Both the position numbers and the translations under genes were made by a program. The notes beneath the pieces are model-generated. The model was not told the DNA's origin. It made no database searches and saw only the letters and a list, made by a program, of their open reading frames with translations. A stretch of DNA of 12,450 bases from Dokdonella_A sp039926025 (GTDB taxonomy: Bacteria; Pseudomonadota; Gammaproteobacteria; Xanthomonadales; Rhodanobacteraceae), in NCBI GenBank assembly GCA_039926025.1, contig JBDSXV010000224.1:1-12450 (forward strand), given 5' to 3'. This document shows, one piece after another, positions 1 through 6,787 of this stretch (position 1 is the stretch's first letter; every line of letters begins with the position of its first letter).

Positions 1-58
1 TCGAACCTACGACCTCATCATTACGAATGACGCGCTCTACCAACTGAGCTATTCCGGC
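1..58 (-). tRNA. tRNA-Thr (anticodon CGU), 3' end cut off by the window edge
   Basis: Read on the minus strand, the first 58 bases of a tRNA cloverleaf are visible. They comprise a 7-base acceptor strand GCCGGAA, a D arm GCTC-AGTTGGTA-GAGC, an anticodon stem CGTCA/TGATG with loop TTCGTAA, a variable loop AGGTC, and the start of the T arm GTAGG-TTCGA. The anticodon, at positions 23-25 of the given strand, is CGU, so it decodes ACG (Thr). The sequence closely resembles E. coli thrW as I remember it. The last 18 or so bases (rest of the T arm, 3' acceptor strand, CCA end) lie outside the window, so integrity of the 3' end cannot be judged. It has its own promoter just upstream and sits 81 bases after pilE on the same strand. 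Confidence 0.95.
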
Positions 59-69
59 AAGGGGCGCGG

Positions 70-98
70 AGTATAGACGCTGTCCGAAACTGCGACAA
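70..98 (-). promoter_or_regulatory. Sigma70-type promoter of the tRNA-Thr gene
   Basis: On the minus strand there is a -35 box TTGTCG (positions 98-93, 4/6 to consensus), a 17-base spacer, and a -10 box TATACT (75-70, 5/6). Between the -10 box and the tRNA 5' end at 58 lies a GC-rich discriminator CCGCGCCCC. Such a discriminator is typical of stable-RNA promoters under stringent (ppGpp) control. Spacing predicts a start near position 62-63, giving a leader of only a few bases for RNase P to remove. The boxes are seen directly; the function and stringent control are inferred. Confidence 0.65.
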
Positions 99-116
99 CT
101 GGGCGATCACGCGTCG

Positions 117-138
117 CACTGCAGCCAGCTATGCAGTG
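117..138 (-). terminator. Stem-loop directly after pilE stop (possible mRNA 3' end, no U tract)
   Basis: On the minus strand, one base after the pilE stop codon, CACTGCA (138-132) and TGCAGTG (123-117) form a perfect 7-bp stem around an 8-base loop. There is no run of U after the stem, so it is not a textbook intrinsic terminator. It could instead stabilise the 3' end of the pilus mRNA after processing or Rho-dependent termination. Transcripts that read through it would run into the tRNA-Thr gene. Confidence 0.35.
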
Positions 139-139
139 G

Positions 140-556
140 CTACCAGCATGCTCCATTCGGAGGCGGTTTCGTGCCGGTCCAGTCCTTGGAACCGCTGTTG
201 TTGATCAACAGCGTAAGGCAACTGTCGCCGACCTGAATGCCGGCCGGCGTCGCTCTTATCGTGTACGTCTGGTTGGTAGGACCCAGGACAACCGCTACGG
301 TGTAGTAGCCATTTTCCGACGTCAGGCTGCCGATACCGAGATCCGCGACGATGTTGGACGTGTAGCGGTTGAGGTTGGTGTAGTAGCGCTCCTCCAGCGA
401 AGCTACCCGCATTGCCAAATCCTTGCCTTCGGCGCGCCGGGCACGGAACGCGTACCTGGCGTAGCTTGGAAGGGCAATCGCGGCGATGATCGCGATGATC
501 GCTATCACGATCATCAATTCAATCAACGTAAATCCCTTGTGCTTGGCAATTGTCAT
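140..556 (-). CDS. pilE: Minor type IV pilin PilE
   Basis: A 138-residue type IV pilin-like protein, close to the roughly 140 aa of P. aeruginosa PilE. It has a short basic leader ending in Gly8, cut by the prepilin peptidase PilD before Phe9. FTLIE follows, with the conserved Glu at mature position 5 (residue 13), then a hydrophobic assembly helix to about residue 36. The segment RRAEGKDLAMRVASLEERY (about 40-58) continues the amphipathic helix as in other PilE proteins. Cys113 and Cys137 near the C-terminus can form the disulfide-bounded D-region loop. The start ATG has AAGGGGG five bases upstream. PilE is known to link the FimU-PilV-PilW-PilX-PilY1 tip to the major pilin fibre. It is last in the pilus operon, 62 bases after pilY1. 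Next to these neighbours PilE fits better than a major PilA, but a pilin paralogue cannot be fully excluded. Confidence 0.92.
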   Translation of the reverse strand: MTIAKHKGFTLIELMIVIAIIAIIAAIALPSYARYAFRARRAEGKDLAMRVASLEERYYTNLNRYTSNIVADLGIGSLTSENGYYTVAVVLGPTNQTYTIRATPAGIQVGDSCLTLLINNSGSKDWTGTKPPPNGACW

Positions 557-581
557 CGCGGCCCCCTTGGTTCGCTTGATG

Positions 582-613
582 TGATCCGCGTCGGCTCCTG
601 CCGACGCGGATCA
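582..613 (-). repeat. Perfect 14-bp inverted repeat (4-base loop) between pilY1 and pilE
   Basis: TGATCCGCGTCGGC and GCCGACGCGGATCA (14 bases each, no mismatch) flank a four-base loop, TCCT on the given strand and AGGA in the mRNA. The stem begins five bases after the pilY1 TAA stop and ends 25 bases before the pilE ATG, so it fills half of the 62-base gap. As RNA it would be a very stable hairpin. No U tract follows on either strand, so it is not a standard intrinsic terminator. Likely roles are an RNase-processing or mRNA-stability element, a partial terminator that sets pilE apart from the tip genes, or one copy of a genomic palindromic (REP-like) repeat. The structure is certain; the role is inferred. 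Confidence 0.85.
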
Positions 614-618
614 TGAAC

Positions 619-3600
619 TTATTGCAGTTCGAGCAGCTCGCGCCAGGCACCACGGTGCCAGGTCGGAGCGGCTGCATTGAGGGCTTGCTTCACCGAACCA
701 GTGAGGATCGGCGAAAGCCCCGGAATGATCAACTCACCGCCACCGCGCGGCGTCACCGGGTCACCCGGCGGGAACGGCAGGTCGGTGACCTGGCCCACAA
801 CACCGTTTCCTGGCGGGCCGACGCCGGTAAGGTTGCCCACCGCCGCGCCACTCACTGCATCAACGACCATGACGCCATAACGGGCACCCGGATCGCAGGG
901 GTCATCGCCCTTTGGAATAAGCGTGTAGAGCACGCCCAGATTCGCGCTCGGCAGAGGAATCACTCGACGTTGGGCACGCTCGCCGGGTTCAACCGGAGTT
1001 CCCGTGCCATTCGTGAAGTTCAACGGCAAGCGCCAACCCTGTGCCGGCACATTTATGAGGATGGGATTCCCGCTTCCATCGAGATCACCCAGTTTGATCC
1101 CGGGCGGCGTGGGAGAGGGCAGCGCCACTGGCGCAGTCCAGCCTGTAATCCGACGTTCCAATGCCGCATTCTCGGCGATTTGTCGAGTCACGAGCTGGTT
1201 GTTGTTGATCGGGTAGTAGTTATTGCTCGGCGCCGTCCCATAATCGCGAATACCATAGAACGCCTGCGCCGCGATGGTACTGGTGCGATCGGGGCGTCCG
1301 ATATATTTGCCGGTGCCGAACAGGATCATCGGGCGACGCGTGACCGGATCGCGCAGCGCCGTCGGGTTGAACTGGATCGGCTGATCGCCTGCGTTGAGCG
1401 CTCCGCCATTGCCATAGGTGGTGAACATCAGGTCGACCTTCCAGTTGGCCGGATTCGGATCGGTCAGGTCGAAACGCCACAGGTTGCCGGCGAGGTCACC
1501 GGCGTAAGCAAGATCACCCACCTCGTCGGAACTAAGGTCGTAGACCATCGGCGTCGACATGCCATAGGTCTTGAAACCGGGCGGACGCGTTTGCGGCGCA
1601 AGGCTGGTCTTGATCTCGCGGATCAGCTTGCCTGTCGCCACATCAATCACCATCAGCGACGTACGATTGGCTGCTGCCTCAGTCGCGTCAGCCGGATTGG
1701 CTGCGTCCTCGGGGCGCGAGGGGAAATAGCCACTGGAGACCAAGGCGACCCAGGAATTGCCCGAACCCGGATTCTGGTACTTCAGGCGCACCACGTTGGC
1801 CGCGTCATAGGTGTAGCCGAGCGACGCGCACGTGCTCGATCCCGTAACACATGCGGGATCGCCCGCCGTGCTTGCCGTCGCGCCGTTGGTGAATTCCCAC
1901 AGCGGCAGTGCTGCAGCGGCACCTGCTTCGGTGGTTAGATTCGGATTGGTCACGTCAAGCGCATAGATGCCGCGGCCGCCGAGGCGCAGTGAACCCACCA
2001 GGATCGTGTGCCACGCCCCCCTCATGAACACATCCGCTTCGCGCGGCGCTGAATCGACGCCGGGCGTGAGCCCTGCGCTCTGGGCGGTCGACTTGGTAAG
2101 GCGCACGTTCTGGATCAAGGTATTCGGCACGTACGCAAATTTCTCGTCGCCGGCACCGGCATCGAACGCATGCAACATGCCGTCATCGGCGCCGACGTAG
2201 ACCATAGGTGCACGAGCTTTCTGGACATTTTGGTAATACGCATAGCTGTTGCCAGCGGTTGCCGCCAGGTCTTCTGGCGAATTGACGGGAAAAATGTCGT
2301 GATAGCCGCCCCGCGGCGATGAAACATAAACGGGCTGACCATTGATGACAGCACCCAGCACTGACGTGCGCGAGCGCAGATGCGGCGCCGCAGCCGAAGT
2401 TTCCTGCGTGCGTACACCGCGCACGTAGTCGACACGGCTGGAACCATAGTTGTCGCAATTGCCGGCATGCGTCGCGTCGCAGGCGGCGGTCGCCGCAGGA
2501 TTCTGGTTCAGCGAATATTGCTGCGCGGTCTGCAGGCTGCTCCAGCGGAACGGCAAGCCAACCGTTGTGCCGCTGCCGTTGACGTAAGAGGTCACGATGA
2601 CGCGACTGTTCGGGTTACGCACCGTATTCGTCCCCGGCGGACTCGCACAGGTGCCGCCCGTGAGGAGGCAACCGGCGTCCCACTCGATGCCCGTCGATTC
2701 GGCAGTGATCGCGTCCAGATTTTCCCGTTTGACCGTCCCGGACCAGTCGCTGCTGTCGTACCCGGCTGCGTAACCGCTGCTGCTGCCGGTCAGGATCGGC
2801 AGCGAGACCGACACCGGCGTTGACGATGCGCCACGCGCGACGACGCTGTGGATCACGTCATTGAGATGATCGACCAGATCGCTTGGATTGCTCGCGCTGA
2901 AATAAGAGCCACGGCTATTGACAGCAGCATGCCAGGTGTCGTCGATCGCGGCAGGGTTGTTGTTGATCGGCCGAGGCCAACCCGTCGCGCCCGTCGAGTT
3001 GTTCTGGCCGCGGCGGAGTCGGCACATCTCACTTCCGCTATTTGTACAGTCGGGATCGTCGGCGAACTGAAGATTGCCCGACACACCCAGGGTCACCATG
3101 AACTGTACGACGTGCTGCCACGACGCAGGATCATTGGCCGGGTTGAAATAGATCTCGGTGTTGCTGAGAGGCGGGCTGACCGAAGCTGCGGCCGAGCCCG
3201 TTATGCCGATGGTCTTGTCAGGCAGATACGGCTTGACCTTGTTGGGTAGATCGCCGCGCAGGTCAGAGGCCCAATAGTTGAAAGCAATATTGGCCAAGGA
3301 CGACGCATATTTGTTTCCGACCACATCCCAGAAAACACGAGATTCCGGAGCCGTGGAGCTGAAAGAAGTGCCATCCGGCAGAGCTACGGAAGATTCGCCG
3401 TCCCTGTATGGCGTTGGAAGCGCCGGATCGCCCTCATTCCAGTAACCATCGGTCACCAACATGTTGAAATTCTGCCGGCAGCTCAACTCGCGGCCAACAA
3501 TGATGCCGTTGGCCGGGTCCGGCATCTGCCAATAGGGATTCAGGAGATTCGGAACCCCGCCGGTACCGCGCTTGAAAAAATCGCCGGCGCGAATCGTCGC

Positions 3601-4632
3601 AGCTCGATCTGGCGTGGAGCCGCTGGCCGGGACCTGGAAGATCCAGTTGTAGAACGCGCTGCGGTAGCAGTCCGGCTGCACGCCAGGAGTCGTTGTATTC
3701 TGGGTCGTCTTCGGAGCGGTCGTGGCACAACTCACCCCGGCCTTATCGAGCAGGCTGGTGATGATCGCCGTGTTCGGCAACAAGTAGTTGCCGTCATTGA
3801 TGTTCTGCCAGGAGACGTGGACCGCAGACAACGTACTGAATACGCGTGAGAGTGCGGTGCGCGTCATCAGGTTGCGGGTGTGGTAATACGCCCACCAGTT
3901 CGCCCAGTTCTGACCTTGGGTAGTGGCGACGCCTTCGATCGTCACTGCGCCAGTCGGGTTGATGACTACGTAATCCCAGCTGGCAGCGAGGAAGAGTGTG
4001 GTACGTCCCGCGGGTGTCGGATTGCCGAATGTCGTATCGACCGGGATAGCGCCGACGCTCGCTTTCAACTTGTAGTAGTACGCGCCGCCACTGGCTGAAG
4101 GCGTGGGGCTGGTACCGTCAGCCATGCACTTCCAGCGACTGGTGCCCGTCTTGGTGAAGTCCGTTGTGGTGCCGGCGCCGGACGGACTGAGGGGACGGTT
4201 GGCCGTGATGCCATCGTTCTGCACAGCCTTCAGCGTTGCATCTGCGGGGGGGAACGAAGTGCCGTCCGCCTTGATTGGAGGCACGTAAAGCACGTTCGGG
4301 TTGTAGTAGACGCCGTTCATCGAATGCGCCGCGAGGGTATTGGTCGCGGCGCCGCCAATCACACCCGCACACTCGTAAGGCGATGCCCAGCCTAAGTTGT
4401 CAAAAGGACGGCCGTCGCCCATGAAATCAGAGGCCATCGATCCTGAATCGTCGAAGGTGACGACGATGTTTGGATCGACGGAGGAAGTCAGCTCCGGTGG
4501 TGTCGTCAACAGATCGACGGTACCGGGCGCAATGACCTGGGCCCAGCCAGTAACTGGCAAACCAGCCGCCACACACACGACGGCGCTGAGCGCGGAAAGA
4601 GCGAGCGACTGATTGAAGCGGGCCCGTTTCAT
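619..4632 (-). CDS. pilY1: Type IV pilus tip adhesin / mechanosensor PilY1 (PilC family)
   Basis: A 1337-residue exported protein, about 170 residues longer than P. aeruginosa PilY1. Residues 1-31 look like a Sec signal peptide (MKRAR, hydrophobic core, cut after TGWA). A von Willebrand A domain follows, with the metal-site motif DDSGS (Asp61, Ser63, Ser65) and the later VTDG Asp395. From about 750 to the C-terminus is the PilC/PilY1 beta-propeller, with the blade VGADDGMLHAFDA near 813-825, an EF-hand-like calcium loop at 1032-1040 (Asp1032, Ser1034, Asp1036, Asp1040) just before YAGDLAGNLWRFDL, and a final WREL. It sits at the pilus tip on PilX/PilW and acts in adhesion, pilus extension and surface sensing. 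An in-frame ATG at 4662 overlaps the pilX stop (ATGA) but lacks a Shine-Dalgarno. The ATG at 4632 has AAGGA eight bases upstream and gives a cleaner signal peptide, so I chose it. An RGD lies at 459-461. Confidence 0.95.
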   Translation of the reverse strand: MKRARFNQSLALSALSAVVCVAAGLPVTGWAQVIAPGTVDLLTTPPELTSSVDPNIVVTFDDSGSMASDFMGDGRPFDNLGWASPYECAGVIGGAATNTLAAHSMNGVYYNPNVLYVPPIKADGTSFPPADATLKAVQNDGITANRPLSPSGAGTTTDFTKTGTSRWKCMADGTSPTPSASGGAYYYKLKASVGAIPVDTTFGNPTPAGRTTLFLAASWDYVVINPTGAVTIEGVATTQGQNWANWWAYYHTRNLMTRTALSRVFSTLSAVHVSWQNINDGNYLLPNTAIITSLLDKAGVSCATTAPKTTQNTTTPGVQPDCYRSAFYNWIFQVPASGSTPDRAATIRAGDFFKRGTGGVPNLLNPYWQMPDPANGIIVGRELSCRQNFNMLVTDGYWNEGDPALPTPYRDGESSVALPDGTSFSSTAPESRVFWDVVGNKYASSLANIAFNYWASDLRGDLPNKVKPYLPDKTIGITGSAAASVSPPLSNTEIYFNPANDPASWQHVVQFMVTLGVSGNLQFADDPDCTNSGSEMCRLRRGQNNSTGATGWPRPINNNPAAIDDTWHAAVNSRGSYFSASNPSDLVDHLNDVIHSVVARGASSTPVSVSLPILTGSSSGYAAGYDSSDWSGTVKRENLDAITAESTGIEWDAGCLLTGGTCASPPGTNTVRNPNSRVIVTSYVNGSGTTVGLPFRWSSLQTAQQYSLNQNPAATAACDATHAGNCDNYGSSRVDYVRGVRTQETSAAAPHLRSRTSVLGAVINGQPVYVSSPRGGYHDIFPVNSPEDLAATAGNSYAYYQNVQKARAPMVYVGADDGMLHAFDAGAGDEKFAYVPNTLIQNVRLTKSTAQSAGLTPGVDSAPREADVFMRGAWHTILVGSLRLGGRGIYALDVTNPNLTTEAGAAAALPLWEFTNGATASTAGDPACVTGSSTCASLGYTYDAANVVRLKYQNPGSGNSWVALVSSGYFPSRPEDAANPADATEAAANRTSLMVIDVATGKLIREIKTSLAPQTRPPGFKTYGMSTPMVYDLSSDEVGDLAYAGDLAGNLWRFDLTDPNPANWKVDLMFTTYGNGGALNAGDQPIQFNPTALRDPVTRRPMILFGTGKYIGRPDRTSTIAAQAFYGIRDYGTAPSNNYYPINNNQLVTRQIAENAALERRITGWTAPVALPSPTPPGIKLGDLDGSGNPILINVPAQGWRLPLNFTNGTGTPVEPGERAQRRVIPLPSANLGVLYTLIPKGDDPCDPGARYGVMVVDAVSGAAVGNLTGVGPPGNGVVGQVTDLPFPPGDPVTPRGGGELIIPGLSPILTGSVKQALNAAAPTWHRGAWRELLELQ
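4246..4252 (-). repeat. C7 homopolymer tract inside pilY1
   Basis: Seven consecutive G on the given strand read as C7 in pilY1, covering the last base of Phe127 and the two Pro codons 128-129. Slippage by one base would shift the frame after only about 10% of the protein. It is in frame here. The tract is short compared with known phase-variable tracts. Confidence 0.9.
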
Positions 4633-4640
4633 GATGATGA

Positions 4641-4645
4641 TCCTT
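4641..4645 (-). promoter_or_regulatory. Shine-Dalgarno deciding the pilY1 start, with ATC repeat spacer
   Basis: AAGGA on the minus strand lies eight bases before the ATG at 4632. The spacer TCATCATC is part of a run of ATC triplets. The alternative upstream ATG at 4662 is preceded by CACCACTGCC, which has no Shine-Dalgarno. It could only be reached by coupling from pilX. Confidence 0.6.
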
Positions 4646-4658
4646 GCAAGCTGTTTGA

Positions 4659-5360
4659 TCATGGCAGTGGTGGCGGTTCGATGCCGGTATTGGTCAGGTT
4701 AGCCGCTGCAAACACGCTTTCGGCCGCACTCACCACGGCTTCACTGCCGCCCTGGCTGCGCGACGTGATGCGATATAGCCAGGCCGTCCCCGGACCTCCC
4801 TGTCGCTCCGGATCTATGATGCCGGACTGGCCCCCGGCGCCAGGAGGCGTGTCCGCCCCCAGATCTTCAATCGAAAGCAACGGTTGCGCAGCAAGCGATG
4901 CCGTTTCGACGGAGCCGGTCAGGCCGGTCAGTGTCTGTACGTAGGCAGGTGCCCCTGCGGGTGCGGTATTGATCCAGGTTTGTTGGGTGCGGAACTTCTG
5001 CACGCCCGCATTGAGAACGCCTGTGTGAGGGGTCGGGCGGTAGACACAGTTAGTGCCGGGCGCATAAACGACGGCGGTTGCACAGGGGGGCAAGGGTTGC
5101 CCTGTCGCTGCATTGAAGCTCAGGTTGAACAAGAAGGCCTCGCCGCCACGCAGGCCACTTTCGGAGCCCATGAGGCCGAGCTGGCGATTGCGCATACCGC
5201 CCGTCATTTTCTCCTGCAAGATTGACGTACTCGTAGCCGTCAAGGCGAGCAAGGTAAGCAGAACCAGGAAGATCAACGCGACAAACAGCACCGCGCCGCG
5301 TTGGGCACAGACTGATCCTGGATTGAATGATATGGGGTTCTTCACGAAACGGTTCTTCAT
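4659..5360 (-). CDS. pilX: Minor type IV pilin PilX (GspK-like tip subunit)
   Basis: A 233-residue protein with the PilX N-terminus. It has a long 22-residue leader ending QRG, then AVLFVALIFLVLLTLLAL as the membrane helix, then the family signature around MTGGMRNRQLGLMGSESGLRGGE (52-74). The usual Glu at mature position 5 is Val27; lack of this Glu is a known trait of PilX/GspK, which cap the pseudopilus tip. Cys93 and Cys105 may pair. In the priming complex PilX joins PilW and helps hold PilY1. The start ATG lies 12 bases after the pilW stop with only a weak CAGG signal. No other Met occurs before residue 52, so this start is needed to keep the leader. The TGA stop lies just upstream of pilY1 and overlaps its longer potential start. 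A C6 run covers Pro91-Pro92. Confidence 0.9.
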   Translation of the reverse strand: MKNRFVKNPISFNPGSVCAQRGAVLFVALIFLVLLTLLALTATSTSILQEKMTGGMRNRQLGLMGSESGLRGGEAFLFNLSFNAATGQPLPPCATAVVYAPGTNCVYRPTPHTGVLNAGVQKFRTQQTWINTAPAGAPAYVQTLTGLTGSVETASLAAQPLLSIEDLGADTPPGAGGQSGIIDPERQGGPGTAWLYRITSRSQGGSEAVVSAAESVFAAANLTNTGIEPPPLP

Positions 5361-5372
5361 GGCACGCCTGGC

Positions 5373-6776
5373 TTAGAAGGTGTAATTGCGATTGGCTACG
5401 TAGCCGATGAATTCACGGCGCATCATGCTGCCGGCAGCGAGGCCCGATGGCAGCACGGTGGAAATGGTGACACCGGTGGTCGTGGTGCCGTCAAACGTGT
5501 ACTGCCGGCTGGCGGTATCGAGGTTGACGACTTCGTTCACGGTGTTCATCAGCAGGTGCACCTCGATCGTGCGAACCGCGCGCCACAGGCACCCTTGCTC
5601 TCTCAAAAAAGGGTCAGCCGGTATGTTGTCGGCGGGCATGGGCGGACATGTCGAGGCGGGTGCCGCAGCGATCTGCGCAGCGGTCATGAAGCGGGTATTG
5701 CCCAGGTTGTCCTGTACGCCATAGTGCAGACGCATCACGTCCACACCCTGCACCAATTCCTGCTCAATGCCGTTCTCGCGACGGATCAGCGTTGGAATCA
5801 GTCGGGTCGCCGTCGCACTGTTCGGTCGCGCATCCGGATTGAGATCCGGGCGCACGCCGACGTAGTAGCTGACGGTCACGAAATCCTTGGAGAAGTCGAA
5901 CACGCGAACATCCCGTGTGCCGGCGCCGGTGCAGACCTGCGCCGGCGCGTTCGCAAGAATGCCCCCAATGGTCACCTGGTTGCCGGCTGCCGCACTCACC
6001 GGCACGATGGTCGAGTTCACGCAATCGGTAATCAGGACCACTGATGGTGGTGCGGGCGTGACCAGTCGTGAGATCGGATCATCTCCTGCTTGCGGACTCA
6101 ACGTCAGGGTGTCGCCAGTAAGAATCTTGTCGTCGGGTAGCATCGGCACGCCACCCGAGTGAGCGCACTGGCCAGTCGGCAGCGGCCAACCCGTGCCGCG
6201 CTGATAGCGGATCGTGAGCACGTCGCTGCCGGGCAAGCGCGAATTCGCCGTCAGGGCCTGGGGAGGAAGGCTGGTAGGCAGACCGCTGGTGCAGGCTGAG
6301 GCCGTGGGGCAGTCATAGCCTTGCACGAAAAACCGCGGGCTCAATGCATAAGGCGTAGTTGCAGCTGCCACAGTCGGGTAGCCGGTAGCGTCGACACTGT
6401 TCATCACGGCAATGCCGGTGCCCGATACGCCGGGCCCCGGATCCGGCAGTTGCAATTGCTTTGCGTATACCTCCGGTGCGCGCACCGGCAACATCGGAAC
6501 CACGGCACCTTGCCTGGCCTTGCCGGAGGTATTGCTGCAGTACTGACCGCCGAGTCGGCGCAGATCGTCCTGTACGCGGGTCACCGCAAAGCGACCGTTC
6601 TCCTGCAGATGCGCTAAACCATCCTGCACCCTGTTGGTGTTGCTGGTGCCTTGGAAGAGGCTGAGTATGCCGCCACTCAGCAGCAAACCCAACGCAAGCG
6701 CCACCATCACCTCAAGCAACGAAAATCCGCTGCTGATGTAACGGAACGAACGGCGTGAATTGACACAAGGGCTCAT
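5373..6776 (-). CDS. pilW: Minor type IV pilin PilW (GspJ-like tip subunit)
   Basis: A 467-residue PilW. The leader ends at Gly17 and is followed by FSLLE with the conserved Glu22 (mature position 5), a hydrophobic helix to about residue 41, and the family segment ENGRFAVTRVQDDLRRLGG (59-77). P. aeruginosa PilW is only about 275 residues, so the globular domain here is much larger. The extra length is spread over a Pro/Thr/Ala-rich region with several Cys, and the frame is intact. The reading frame stays open upstream to 7070 inside pilV, but that part is a shadow. Two starts are possible: the ATG at 6788 overlaps the pilV stop (TGATG) and lacks a Shine-Dalgarno, while the ATG at 6776 has GGAG six bases upstream and is preferred. 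PilW is the GspJ counterpart that packs with PilV, PilX and FimU at the pilus tip. Confidence 0.92.
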   Translation of the reverse strand: MSPCVNSRRSFRYISSGFSLLEVMVALALGLLLSGGILSLFQGTSNTNRVQDGLAHLQENGRFAVTRVQDDLRRLGGQYCSNTSGKARQGAVVPMLPVRAPEVYAKQLQLPDPGPGVSGTGIAVMNSVDATGYPTVAAATTPYALSPRFFVQGYDCPTASACTSGLPTSLPPQALTANSRLPGSDVLTIRYQRGTGWPLPTGQCAHSGGVPMLPDDKILTGDTLTLSPQAGDDPISRLVTPAPPSVVLITDCVNSTIVPVSAAAGNQVTIGGILANAPAQVCTGAGTRDVRVFDFSKDFVTVSYYVGVRPDLNPDARPNSATATRLIPTLIRRENGIEQELVQGVDVMRLHYGVQDNLGNTRFMTAAQIAAAPASTCPPMPADNIPADPFLREQGCLWRAVRTIEVHLLMNTVNEVVNLDTASRQYTFDGTTTTGVTISTVLPSGLAAGSMMRREFIGYVANRNYTF

Positions 6777-6782
6777 CGGCGA

Positions 6783-6786
6783 CTCC
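6783..6786 (-). promoter_or_regulatory. Shine-Dalgarno deciding the pilW start
   Basis: GGAG on the minus strand lies six bases before the ATG at 6776. It falls directly after the alternative ATG at 6788, so that start has no ribosome-binding sequence of its own and would depend on coupling to pilV termination. Confidence 0.6.
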
Positions 6787-6787
6787 A

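Noticed and set aside
582..613. Calling the pilY1-pilE hairpin a Rho-independent terminator
   Set aside because: No U run follows the stem on either strand, so it was recorded as an inverted repeat with unknown role.
613..1938. 441-codon open frame on the plus strand opposite pilY1
   Set aside because: The protein is Arg/His/Ile-rich with no recognisable domain, and lies wholly antisense to the well-supported pilY1 propeller. It is a GC-driven shadow frame.
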